A DNA stretch of 12,975 nucleotides from Gymnopus androsaceus JB14 (taxonomy: Eukaryota; Basidiomycota; Agaricomycetes; Agaricales; Omphalotaceae). The position numbers and the translations under genes are program-made. Positions 1 to 7,964 of this stretch are shown piece by piece. Within the stretch, counting starts at the first letter, position 1. Every line of letters begins with the position of its first letter. The notes under the pieces were generated by a model that was given only the letters and a program-made list of their open reading frames with translations, made no database searches and had not been told where the DNA came from. The stretch covers positions 1 through 12,975 of the forward strand of contig ML770246.1 in the NCBI GenBank assembly GCA_009733575.1, written 5' to 3'.

Positions 1-255
1 AGGATCATTCTATTTGACAACCCCCTTGCTTGACAACAACCCCCCTTAATGGACAACCCTCTTGAAGTGTTATTTAGCAACCCTGTCACACATATTAAAG
101 TGTGACTCTGCTTTTTTTCAAATATTTATGTCCTTGTGTAATTTTTGAAAAGTGACAATTACTGCTGCTCAGTGCTTACTTGCATTTTGCTACTGCTACT
201 GTGGTACTAGATGGCATTAGGTACCTAAGCTCTTACATGATACATATTATTTGTA
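1..255. repeat. Degenerate TTGACAACCCCCTT repeats, then AT-rich DNA without a gene
   Basis: About four imperfect copies of a TTGACAACCC-type unit (TTGACAACCCCCTT, TTGACAACAACCCCCC, TGGACAACCCTCTT, TTAGCAACCC) lie at roughly 14-84, spaced about 17-25 bases apart. The rest of the stretch is AT-rich and I see no coding frame or RNA gene in it. Confidence 0.5.
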
Positions 256-603
256 TCTCAATCTTGGTGATGATAAAAATTCAATAAATAAATATAATTC
301 TAAACAAAGGAATCAATAGAAAATTGCCTTGGTGTGGCTGCAACTCAATAGTGAATGCTCCTTGGCATGCCCTCCACTGAAAACAGTATCACAGCGTAGA
401 CTATCAAAATCCAACTGTAAGAGTTATGTATATTAGATACTAAGTGCTTCTCAGCATGCTAGTACATAACAAGGTTACCAGGATGACTACTTGTCTAGGT
501 CAAGGGTAGGATAGTCAGTATTTTGTACTTGCTCCACTGTGCTGGGCAACATCCAGCACAGTAAACAACAGCCCCCAGAATACAACATCAGCAAAACCTG
601 GGT

Positions 604-637
604 GTGCTGCACAGAACTGGACAGTTCTGTGCAGCAC
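604..637. repeat. Perfect 15-bp hairpin with 4-base loop
   Basis: GTGCTGCACAGAACT (604-618) pairs perfectly with 623-637 around the loop GGAC. It lies just inside the left terminal inverted repeat of the 588-1259 element and is far stronger than expected by chance. It could extrude as a cruciform or form a stem-loop if transcribed. Confidence 0.8.
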
Positions 638-1142
638 TCATAGCAGCCATAGCAACCATAGCAAGGTACCCATCTGTCCAGAACTATGGATTGCTATGGA
701 CTGCTATGGGTTGCTAATGGAATGCACCGGTTTCGAGGCATTTGATCGTGGAATGGCTCTATTCAATAAAAATATATTAATCTTTTGAATTGCTTCGTTA
801 CACTTCGCGAGACGAAAAATAGATGAAAATAATCATAAAATCATATTATATTGCTGTAGTCATAGTAGGAAGAGCGAAACTAGTAGAACTACTAATATAA
901 CTACATATCTGTAATAAAACTAGTATACTATATCATAGGTGGTAACGAGACATTGCTTGAATGCAACTACATACCATAGTCCGAACCAAAGTGGCTCAGG
1001 ATTGACTTGGGGGGAAAGAAACAGAGCTCGTCGAAGTCCCAGTTACGACGATGCATTATATAGTGGTGGCGGGGAGAAACTGACAGCTGTCAAGCAGCGA
1101 CACTGATGCCGAAATGCGCTGACAGTTTTGTGATCCTGTAGA

Positions 1143-1240
1143 AACTCATAGCAAGCCATAGGAACCCATAGCAGTTCATAGTTCTGTGCAGGACTATGGC
1201 TGCTATGACCCGCTATGGCTTGCTATGGCTCCTATGACCA
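1143..1240. repeat. Hairpin built from TGCTATGG words near the right element end
   Basis: CATAGCAAGCC, CATAGGAACC and CATAGCAG on the left face ACTATGGCTGCTATGACCCGC and CTATGGCTTGCTATGG on the right, around a centre near 1187 (TTCTGTGCAGG). The two sides form an imperfect stem. A similar arrangement occurs at 637-716, so both ends of the element are themselves foldable. Confidence 0.55.
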
Positions 1241-1359
1241 TGCTCCCAGGTTTTGCTGAATGAAGGCTGACTTGGTGGTTGTCTGACAGCAGGAAGATTG
1301 TTTCCCTTTGTAGAATTTTATTTATTCATTGAATTATTGCAATCACCAAGATTGATTTG

Positions 1360-1931
1360 AAGGTTTCCCAAAATGCTGTAATATTTGCACTCACAAACCA
1401 GTCCATTGTTTAGGTACTTAACACCCCGGTGGGATGAGTGATTATCACATGAAATCTTTAGGGAAATTTGTGGGATAAAAGATAACATTTTTCATTGAGA
1501 ATTTCTTCTGAAAAAGGACATCTTTTGCACTGGAAAAAATTGAAAGATAAGATATGTATTGCAGCTGTAATCTATGTTTCTTTTTCATTCAAGATTGCTT
1601 AGCTTTCAGTCATCCTTTGGATATTTTCATTGACCTGCAGGTACCTGTGGATCTGGCATCAATAAAAATTTTACTACTCAAGCACTGTAACTATTGAGTA
1701 ATTTCATTAAAGTTTGACTGATATGAGTACATTCATACTGAAGAAGTTATTAACGCTACTATTTGACTAATACCAGTCAATACAGACTAAGTTACAGCTT
1801 AGAATCAGGTACTGTGTACTGGTAATAGCTATTACTTACTATAACTTTGCTACTAGTAAGTGTAATGCCAAGAGGTGCTCGCAAAAATTTTATATATATC
1901 ATCTTAAATTTTGCTGTTAAAATTGAAGGAA
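1360..1931. other. AT-rich intergenic DNA, no gene seen
   Basis: No supported coding region. At 1507-1540 there is a short stretch (CTGAAAAAGGACATC, then TTTTGCACTGG) that resembles words in the 5036-5100 fold-back arm and may be a diverged relic of the same family. At 1640-1660 there is one CCTGCAGGTACCTG word, also found elsewhere in the window. ACCAGTCAATACAG at 1772 faces CTGTGTACTGGT near 1821 as an imperfect inverted repeat. Confidence 0.5.
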
Positions 1932-1952
1932 CCCCCCCCCCCTCCCCCCCCC
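1932..1952. repeat. C11-T-C9 homopolymer tract
   Basis: Eleven Cs, one T and nine Cs. It is a slippage-prone tract within AT-rich DNA. The flanking open frames on both strands are open only because they read through this tract. Confidence 0.9.
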
Positions 1953-2585
1953 TTCTTCCAAAATGAGAAGGAAGTTCCCATGATATGTAAGCAGTTTGTG
2001 GCAAGTATTGCCCTGCATCAGCCCAGCATCATTCCTCACATCCCAATCCCCTCTCAATGTCTGACTTTCAAGCCCATTGCTCAAAGAATTTAGGGGAATT
2101 GAAAGAGAATCAATGTAACTTTATTTTTCTTATGATTTGGAGCATTCATTTACGAAGCAGTAATGACTTATAATAGTGAGTACTTATCCATCATATCTCA
2201 AAGTAAAGTAGCCCACCTTCATATCACATCCAGGACATGAACAGGACAAAAATGTGGTAGTGTCTAGTCAAAGCAAGCTTGGACTTGACTTGGACCCTAA
2301 TCTTGAGCTCCAATGCCTCCCAAAGCCAATCTGAAACCCTCTAAAAAAGCTTTATTAAACCACTATACCAAGTATTCCAGGGTATCCTGCACAGTAATCC
2401 ATCTTTATACATTTTGGTCCTAAGCCCTCTCAACCCCCCACCCCCCCTCCCCTCCCTACCCTATATGGGTGCTTAAATTTTTGAACACCTCTTGTGTAAT
2501 GCTAGAACTAAGGGATGGTGCTTGACAGATGTAGTAGACTACAAAATATAATTAATGTTACCTTTATGATATTATTATGTGGTTT
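1953..2585. other. Intergenic DNA with a second C-rich tract at 2433-2460
   Basis: No supported gene. The words TTGGACTTGACTTGGACC near 2280 recur, inverted, at about 5965-5990 in the core of the large fold-back element (AGTCAAGTCCAAGTCCAAG), so they belong to a dispersed short motif. A pyrimidine/C-rich tract (CCCCCCACCCCCCCTCCCCTCC) lies near 2433-2455. Confidence 0.5.
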
Positions 2586-2589
2586 TAAA

Positions 2590-2715
2590 ATGCAGGTACT
2601 CACAGGTATACCTGCAGGTATGTGTATTCAAGTTTCTGGTCAGTCCAGGTACCTGTTTCCCATGGATCTGGGGCAGGTCACAGGTCAGCCTTTTGAGGGC
2701 ACAGATACCTGGATC
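2590..2715. repeat. CAGGTACCTG-type short repeats
   Basis: Several variants of CAGGTA/TACCTG (GCAGGTACTCACAGG, TATACCTGCAGGTAT, CCAGGTACCTG, GGCAGGTCACAGG, GATACCTGG) cluster here. Similar words occur at 1640-1660 and 11925-12056. This looks like a dispersed low-complexity family rather than coding DNA, although a 73-codon frame crosses it. Confidence 0.5.
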
Positions 2716-2761
2716 TGGACTTGTGTCCATCACTAAGATTCTGATTCACCCGTAAATTAGA

Positions 2762-2954
2762 AGCAAAATGGGTGTGTATATCCATGTCCTACCACCATCA
2801 AAGGTCCTTGTTGTGTCCAGAGCTTGAGGGTCAGGCTTGGGCCGGGCTCAGGGGTTGAGCAAAATGGGTGTGTATATCCATGTCCTACCACCAATCAAAG
2901 GTCCTTGTTGTGTCCAGAGCTTGAGGGTCAGGCTTGGGCCGGGCTCAGGAGTTG
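2762..2954. repeat. Recent tandem duplication, 96- and 97-base units
   Basis: The unit 2762-2857, beginning AGCAAAATGGGTGTGTATATCC and ending GGCTCAGGGGTTG, is repeated at 2858-2954 with one inserted A (CCACCATC versus CCACCAATC) and one substitution (GGGG versus GGAG). It contains a GGCTTGGGCCGGGCTC word. Near identity means the duplication is young or has been homogenised. The 100-codon frame crossing it has no protein-like features. Confidence 0.92.
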
Positions 2955-3070
2955 AAAAATCCAAGCCTTGCCCTAGGCCCTCTGAAGCCCTGGGGGAGGG
3001 CTGGGCTTTGGAGGGTGTTGGAATATCAAAGGTAAATATATCTTATCAAACTATACATGGAACACTTTCT

Positions 3071-3225
3071 CGTAGTAACCACTTGTTTGTATCACCATCC
3101 CATGCTCTCCACTGTTATTGTCTTGCAGACTCCACATAGTCTCTCGCCGTATCCACTTGCTCTCTTGTAGTACCCACTTTGCCATATGCATAGTAGCCAC
3201 AAGTGTTCACGCAGTAGCCACTTGC
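3071..3225. repeat. Degenerate GTAGCCACTTG repeats
   Basis: At least five related words (GTAGTAACCACTTG, GTATCCACTTG, GTAGTACCCACTTTG, TAGTAGCCACAAG, CAGTAGCCACTTG) are irregularly spaced, the last four about 20-25 bases apart. They explain why long frames are open on both strands here. I do not read those frames as genes. Confidence 0.5.
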
Positions 3226-3299
3226 CTGATATATTGTTTGTACATAGGACTGTATATAAAGCCTAGTACCATACCCTGTAATACCACCGTCGTCCCCCA

Positions 3300-3659
3300 T
3301 TGATCTGTGTGACCGTACTACTAAGTCCTGTGTGGACTTACTGCTGCTACTTCCTGTTTAGGAATATAACTCTAATAGAGGGTAGGGTTGGACGGGGTAG
3401 GGCCGGGTTTAGGGGCTTAAGCCCAGTCCTGCAAATCACTAAGCAGCTTACTCTCTATGATGGGCTACTTTTTTTACAAAAATGGTTGCTTTAATGCATG
3501 GGCCCATATGCTGGAAATATTCAATCTTTCAGTGATTTTCAAGTGATTTTATGAACATGCATAATATACTATTAGGTGCCCAGTAGTGGGCCACCTAAGT
3601 ATGTTTTCTGTTATTCCATGACACAGTTTGACTGCCTTCATTCATTATGATGTAACATT
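3300..3659. other. Intergenic DNA with two short palindromes
   Basis: No gene supported. GGGCTTAAGCCC (3413-3424) is a 12-bp perfect palindrome inside a GGGTAGGGTTGGACGGGG-like G-rich stretch. TAGGTGCCCA at 3573 pairs with TGGGCCACCTA ending at 3597 as a short hairpin with one bulge. Confidence 0.5.
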
Positions 3660-4706
3660 GTGCGCAGACATTCTACAAAGAAACTGAGCATAATTTTGAA
3701 GGGATTGAAGGTGAACTTGATCCGATATAAATATTTTATGGCAGTGGGTCCAAAACAGGGTAACAACTGGGAACCAGGCCATTTCTCCAAAACATGCCCG
3801 CAATACATCATCTCGACGTTGGCATCAATTACGAGGCTCAGAAAGGCTTGTTACATGCTCAATCAACCTTAAATATAAGTTTGTTGCTATAGTAAGTCTA
3901 TCTGAGACCAAATTACATTAAAAATACCCCAAAAGTTGACAATCAGCTCGGATGACTGGGAAAGGCGAACAATGATGAAGTTCAAGGTAGATGTTGGCGA
4001 GGAGGTATCATTAGATGTCTGGGAGACATCTAGAGCCTTGAAAGACTGCCCAGAGTATGTAAATGCACAACAGTTAGGATGCAGTAGGGACAAGAATCCA
4101 AGAAGGTCATGGTGTACAGTCCATGTGTGGTCGGGCAATAAAGCAGAAGCCTAGAATCAGTGCTAAATAGTAAGGGCAGCACAGTGGCAACACACCAGTA
4201 TCCCAGACTCCAGCTGTGACTGCTACAGTTTTGGATATTCAATGTTACGCAAGAATGGAAAATTGCAGTTGAGATCAACAACAAACACAATCCTGAAGAG
4301 AAGAAAAATTGGAAAGATTATTCCATCCACCCAAAGCCTTGAGGGACATACCATATTGTCTAGCCCAAGTTTGGTGGGATTTAGGTGTGCAATTGAGGGG
4401 ATATGGGGAGCAGCCTTAGGCACAGATCATAATTCTCAACCTGAAAGTTATGGGTGTAACAGGAATAATTCATTTTGTCCTAAATGGTCTAAGGAAGCAT
4501 TTGGATGTGCCATAAATGCAAGAGAATGAATGATGTCCAATACAACTAGAATTATTTGAAAGGATCGCTTGAGAAATCAAGAAAATCCCACAATTACACC
4601 ATGTCCCGCTGGCAATTGATCTGTTGCGACGCTTCTGGCTGTCCTCTTGCTCCCAACTGATGTTCAGAAGACGGTCTGAGGCTGCTCTACATGACACATA
4701 CCACAA
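3660..4706. other. Unassigned, weakly coding-like region, possibly a decayed element
   Basis: Open stretches of about 60-95 codons occur on both strands. On plus, the frame at 3936-4151 (contains SSDDWERRTMMKFKVDVGE) resumes in the same frame at 4242-4526 after three stops (4152, 4161 and 4164). On minus, 4470-4706 is open for 78 codons. None shows a motif I recognise, and strand bias is unclear. The base composition is slightly less AT-rich at 3770-3840 and 4615-4690. It may be an eroded transposon or gene fragment, but it can equally be chance. Confidence 0.2.
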
Positions 4707-5293
4707 ATTTTATGTTCAATATGTTTTGCAGTCTGTAGCTGCATGATGGCCCACTACCCAGTATGGCCCGCCACTAGGCAGGCAATAGTATCACAATGCA
4801 TACACTCCGTCGGATCCATTGTAATATTTATCCTGAAAAACATCTAGTAAATGAATGTAAATTTCGCTACAGATTTCAGCTGAAATAGATCATAGATTGC
4901 ACCCGGAGCATAGATACAGAAATATAATCCTTTTTGTATATAATCCCAGCTGAAAGACTTGAAGGAATTTAATCAATATTTCAATGGGAAAAAACAGTCA
5001 ATTTCGCCTGGTAAATTGTGACAATTGTCACAATCTCCTCTGAAAAAGGAGTTGAGATTAAGGACCTTTAGCACTGGGAATACATAATCTTTTGCACCTG
5101 GGAAGGTCTTGTGATCTTTCATCTTTCATGCTCATAATTCATTAACTTTTATGCCATCAATAGACCATCAACCATATAGTACAGTTACTGCCAGTAATTG
5201 CCTAGGGGCTGACCAGTCTGCTGGGCATTGGCACACAAAAACCTATATAGCCACTCAAAATGCTGAATCAGTGATGGAGAAATTGGAAGATAC

Positions 5294-5365
5294 TTTCCGG
5301 TACTTGGTCAAGCCTACTAAGCACCGAGGACTCGGCGCTTTGTATGCTTGACCAAGTACCGGAAA
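5294..5365. repeat. Nested hairpin in left arm: 20-bp perfect outer stem
   Basis: TTTCCGGTACTTGGTCAAGC (5294-5313) pairs perfectly with 5346-5365. The 32-base loop itself contains AAGCaCCGAG facing CTCGGcGCTT (5319-5340), a second stem with one mismatch. The result is a two-tier stem 72 bases long. The counterpart at 6327-6398 keeps the fold while several loop bases differ. Confidence 0.88.
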
Positions 5366-5397
5366 TTAATGGCTATTGTGTGGTGTCTGGGACGCCA

Positions 5398-5419
5398 CTT
5401 AAACCATATATGGTTTAAG
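5398..5419. repeat. 22-bp perfect palindrome at the inner edge of the left arm
   Basis: CTTAAACCATA followed by its exact reverse complement TATGGTTTAAG. An identical copy is at 6273-6294, at the inner edge of the other arm. Sequence similarity between arms stops right after it, so it marks the arm boundary. Confidence 0.9.
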
Positions 5420-6272
5420 GTCAGCACATTTTTTGGCTCATCCTGCCGAAATCAGGTTCGATCCATAACTGCGTAACATTTTTGTTTATTTTTCGCTGCT
5501 TCATTTAAGGTAATACAACATGTTCTTTCTGTTTAATATGTATATTAGAACTTAGCACTCAAGAGTCACTCAGCATCCTTTTGCTCAAGCTTGCAAATAA
5601 ATGTAAATCTTAGTTGGATACTTTATACTGAGTAGGTCAACTGAGGGAGTCAAGCATTGAATGAGAGTCAATTCAGACTTTTCTAGTCAAATAAGGGTTA
5701 TATTGCATGTAGGAAACCAGCAATAAGCCAGAAAAACTGTATTGTAAGTATCAGAAAGGAAATACCAAACTGTGGATTACCATGCGGAGGACTCATCCAA
5801 CCTTGTATCCAACATATCTCATTAACATATATATCATGCTGAATGTTGCTCAAACTTGATTGAAATAAACTTAAGTTATTTTTTTCTCTATTTGACTCAA
5901 CTTTTGCTCGAATTTTCTAGCACTCTGTGTGTGCATTAGGGAACATTAGGGAATCCATGTTTCAAGCGAGTCAAGTCCAAGTCCAAGTCCAATAATTAAC
6001 TCTGAACAGACAACTGGGCAAAGAGTAAATAGTGTTCTCTCAGTATAATATAGAAGTGGTAATTGTAAGATTGTCATTAGCAATAAAACAGCATTGGTCA
6101 AACTCAACTGTTCATATTAGGGCTGCAGCCAAAGAGTCTGAGGCAAGCATCACTTCATATCATCCCAGAATCTCACATTTATGCTGCTTCGTTCCTGATT
6201 TACAGCTCCAAAGCTCATTGTACCCTTTGATCATAAGACAAAGTTCAATCTTGGCACCAATAGACCATTGAT
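5420..6272. other. Non-repeated core of the fold-back element, no gene seen
   Basis: 853 bases of AT-rich DNA. It contains many TCAA/AGTCA words, a triple GTCCAA run (AGTCAAGTCCAAGTCCAAG, about 5968-5990) and a short direct repeat (CATTAGGGAACATTAGGGAA near 5934). A 79-codon frame at 6032-6271 shows no recognisable motif. I do not consider it a gene. Confidence 0.55.
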
Positions 6273-6294
6273 CTTAAACCATATATGGTTTAAG
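6273..6294. repeat. 22-bp perfect palindrome at the inner edge of the right arm
   Basis: Identical to 5398-5419 (half-site CTTAAACCATA). It is the first shared sequence of the right arm. Confidence 0.9.
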
Positions 6295-6326
6295 CGGTAT
6301 TCCAGACACCACACAATAGCCATTAC

Positions 6327-6398
6327 TTTCCGGTACTTGGTCAAGCATACAAAGCGCCGGGTCCTCAGTGCTTAGTAAGCTTAACCAAGTACCGGAAA
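6327..6398. repeat. Nested hairpin in right arm
   Basis: Counterpart of 5294-5365. The outer stem is TTTCCGGTACTTGGTCAAGC against GCTTAACCAAGTACCGGAAA, with a single C-to-T type change that leaves a wobble pair. The inner stem is AAGCgCCGGG/CCTCAGtGCTT, weaker than in the left arm. Confidence 0.85.
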
Positions 6399-6688
6399 GT
6401 ATCTTCCGATTTCTCCGTCACTGATTCAGCATTTTGAGTGGCTATATAGGTTTTTGTGTGCCAATGCCTGGCAGACTGGTCAGTCCCTAGGCAGTTAATG
6501 GCAGTAACTGTACCATATGGTTGATGGTCTTTTGATGGCATAAAAGTTAATGAATTATGAGCATGAAAGATGAAAGATCACAAGACCTTTCCCAGGTGCA
6601 AAAGATTATGTATTCCCAGTGCTAAAGGTCCTTAATCTCAACTCCTTTTTCAGAGGAAATTGTCAGCATCAGCAAAAAATGTTTTGAG

Positions 6689-6862
6689 CCCAGGAGGATC
6701 TGAGGTCTCCTAGGCCTCTTAGGCAGCCTGAGGTATCCTAGTTGGCCCAGGGAAAAGGGCAAACTTTGGACACCTCACGTATCCTAGTCATCCTAGGTGT
6801 CCTGGGATATCCTGAGACATCCTAGGACATCCTGAGATGTCCTGAGGGTATCCTGGGGCATG
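6689..6862. repeat. CCTGAGACAT-type minisatellite (10-base period)
   Basis: Degenerate units such as CCTAGTCAT, CCTAGGTGT, CCTGGGATAT, CCTGAGACAT, CCTAGGACAT, CCTGAGATGT and CCTGAGGGTA run head to tail. They keep an exact 10-base register from 6801 to about 6850 and are looser from 6689. The array is in the right arm of the fold-back element and absent from the left arm, so it arose or inserted after the arms were formed. Confidence 0.8.
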
Positions 6863-7026
6863 GATTTCCCAAGACACTTACAAAAAATATTATATTTCTC
6901 TATCTATGTTCTGGCTGCAATCTATGATCTATTTCAGCTGAAATCTGTAGCAAAATTTACAAGTATTTACTTGATGTTTTTTGGGATAAATTTTGCCCTC
7001 ATTTTAATGGATCCAATGGAGTGATA

Positions 7027-7538
7027 GAGATATCTCGGACAAAGTCCATGGAGTCTGAGAACTACAAGAAAGACTCAGATACATTGGAGGTTGTTTTGAT
7101 TCCATATCCCGTTGCCTGTCTATCTTTCCTATTGGAATCACTGCAGTGTGTTTTCAATGTATTGACGAAGTTAAATTGATATGATTTATGTCTGGGGGCA
7201 ATGAACATGTGTTTTGCAGGTGTAGGATTGTGGGAGGTCCAAATAAGTGAAACCAACCACAAAGCCTTGGACAGCCTTAGGCATTGCAGTTATCTATCTA
7301 TCATTTGCTCAATGCCTGGAGCAAGATTTGATTCATTCATTAGACCCACAACCAATCCCACCTACATACTTTACTTAGTGTAAACAACCAAATCCACTTT
7401 TTTGTACCATAAACAGAAGGAGAGTGCTTGGGAAACCAGGACTCCGAGTTACCCAGTCACTGAGCCACACACCAAAAGTGCAAAAAACTCCGCTTGAATA
7501 AAATACTACTGTAGTGTTTCAACCATAAGTTTGGTAGG
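7027..7538. other. Intergenic DNA, no supported gene
   Basis: Short open stretches exist on both strands (66 codons minus at 7062-7262, 60 codons plus at 7201-7383), without recognisable motifs or consistent coding signal. A TTTTGCAG|GTGTAGG acceptor-like site at 7210 is isolated. Confidence 0.4.
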
Positions 7539-7964
7539 TGTTATGCGTTATAGACATGGGCATGAATGTATTTGTAAATGTTTGCTTGTTTGATGAATAG
7601 CTACTGCAATTCTGGGCAGAATAAGTCCAAAAAGTATGTAATTTCATGAAGAAATGGTTGAGCTATATCCCCATCAAGTTTTGACCACATTTAAATCATT
7701 TCCCCAAGCTCTATGCCACAAAGTAGCCCTTCATGAATGCCAAAATGCGAATGTTGAATGTGTTCAATGTATTTGAGCCTATTTTGGCTACTGGGGCATG
7801 GGGAAATTGTCAAAATGCAGTCAAAAATTGATGGAGATATAGCTTAACTATTTCTCTACCAAATTGCATACTATTTAGACTTGTTCTGACCAGAATTTCA
7901 GTAGCTATTTGATGAAAGAGCTAAAATTTGCCTAAACATTTGTGCCCATGTCTAATGCATTACA
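7539..7964. mobile_element. 426-base element that is one long imperfect hairpin
   Basis: The left half (about 7539-7750) is the imperfect reverse complement of the right half (about 7755-7964) over nearly its full length. Matching words include TAGACATGGGCA, ATAGCTACTG, AATTCTGG, GAGCTATATCCCCATCAA/TTGATGGAGATATAGC, CATTTCCCC/GGGGAAAT, AGTAGCC and GCCAAAAT. The ends (TGTTATGCGTTA and TAATGCATTACA) also correspond. Similarity is about 75-80% by eye, so the element is old or was always an imperfect stem. There is no coding capacity. It resembles a fold-back MITE. The superfamily is unknown. Confidence 0.72.

Larger units (their letters stand above)
588..1259. mobile_element. 672-base MITE-like element with 15-bp perfect terminal inverted repeats
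   Basis: TCAGCAAAACCTGGG at 588-602 is the exact reverse complement of 1245-1259. Inside each terminus, for about 100 bases (left to about 716, right from about 1143), the sequence consists of CCATAGCA/TGCTATGG words that are also related as inverted repeats between the two ends. The 725-1140 interior has no ORF of useful length. It is AT-rich at first, then less so near 1000-1130. The short size, terminal inverted repeats and absence of coding capacity fit a non-autonomous DNA transposon. No target-site duplication was evident, so the superfamily is unassigned. Confidence 0.65.
256..1355. repeat. Outer inverted repeat enclosing the 588-1259 element
   Basis: The left arm at about 256-313 (starting TCTCAATCTTGGTGAT) is matched in reverse complement by about 1300-1355 (ending ATCACCAAGATTGA). 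The arms are about 55-58 bases long and clearly diverged. The space between holds about 275 bases of non-coding DNA on the left (313-587), the 672-base element, and about 40 bases on the right. Either a larger fold-back element carries the smaller one, or the smaller one inserted into it. I could not find a convincing target-site duplication. Confidence 0.55.
4801..5419 (+). repeat. Left arm of the large fold-back element
   Basis: It starts TACACTCC followed by CGGATCCATT and includes the 14-bp palindrome ATTTCAGCTGAAAT near 4872. It then has about 100 bases absent from the other arm, the highly conserved inner segment, the hairpin at 5294-5365, and the 22-bp palindrome at its inner edge. The 66-codon frame at 5151-5351 simply crosses the hairpin and is not read as a gene. 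Confidence 0.8.
4801..7026. mobile_element. 2.2-kb fold-back element with long inverted arms
   Basis: The left arm (4801-5419) is matched in reverse complement by the right arm (6273-7026). The inner 385 bases (5033-5419 versus 6273-6658) differ by only about 19 substitutions and one indel by eye, roughly 95% identity. The outer 125 bases (4801-4930 versus about 6890-7026; TACACTCC at the left tip, GGAGTGATA at the right) are more diverged. Between inner and outer parts the arms are not homologous (about 100 bases left, 230 right). The 853-base core (5420-6272) has no convincing gene; its longest frame is 79 codons at 6032-6271. This fits a non-autonomous fold-back transposon, or two copies of a 0.6-kb element inserted head to head. 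No transposase of its own is visible and no clear target duplication was found. Confidence 0.75.
6273..7026 (-). repeat. Right arm of the large fold-back element
   Basis: Reverse complement of the left arm from 6273 to about 6660, then an insertion-like unrelated segment (about 6670-6890) containing the 10-base minisatellite. Homology then resumes to 7026 (AATGGATCC at about 7008-7016, then GGAGTGATA). The arm is about 135 bases longer than the left arm because of the unrelated segment. Confidence 0.8.

Noticed and set aside
1911..2093. 60-codon frame with a poly-proline run, and its antisense partner at 1792-2004
   Set aside because: The openness is produced by the C11-T-C9 tract, and there is no other coding sign.
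2837..3303. Open frames over the tandem duplication and the GTAGCCACTTG repeats on both strands
   Set aside because: They coincide with repeats, have no recognisable motif, and are open on both strands as expected for repeated sequence.
6032..6271. 79-codon frame in the fold-back core, considered as a transposase remnant
   Set aside because: No catalytic motif, ordinary composition for this AT-rich DNA, and no neighbouring frame to extend it.
6689..6862. Short repeated units considered as a CRISPR-like array
   Set aside because: The units are 9-10 bases, directly adjacent and degenerate, with no spacers. It is a minisatellite in eukaryotic-type DNA.
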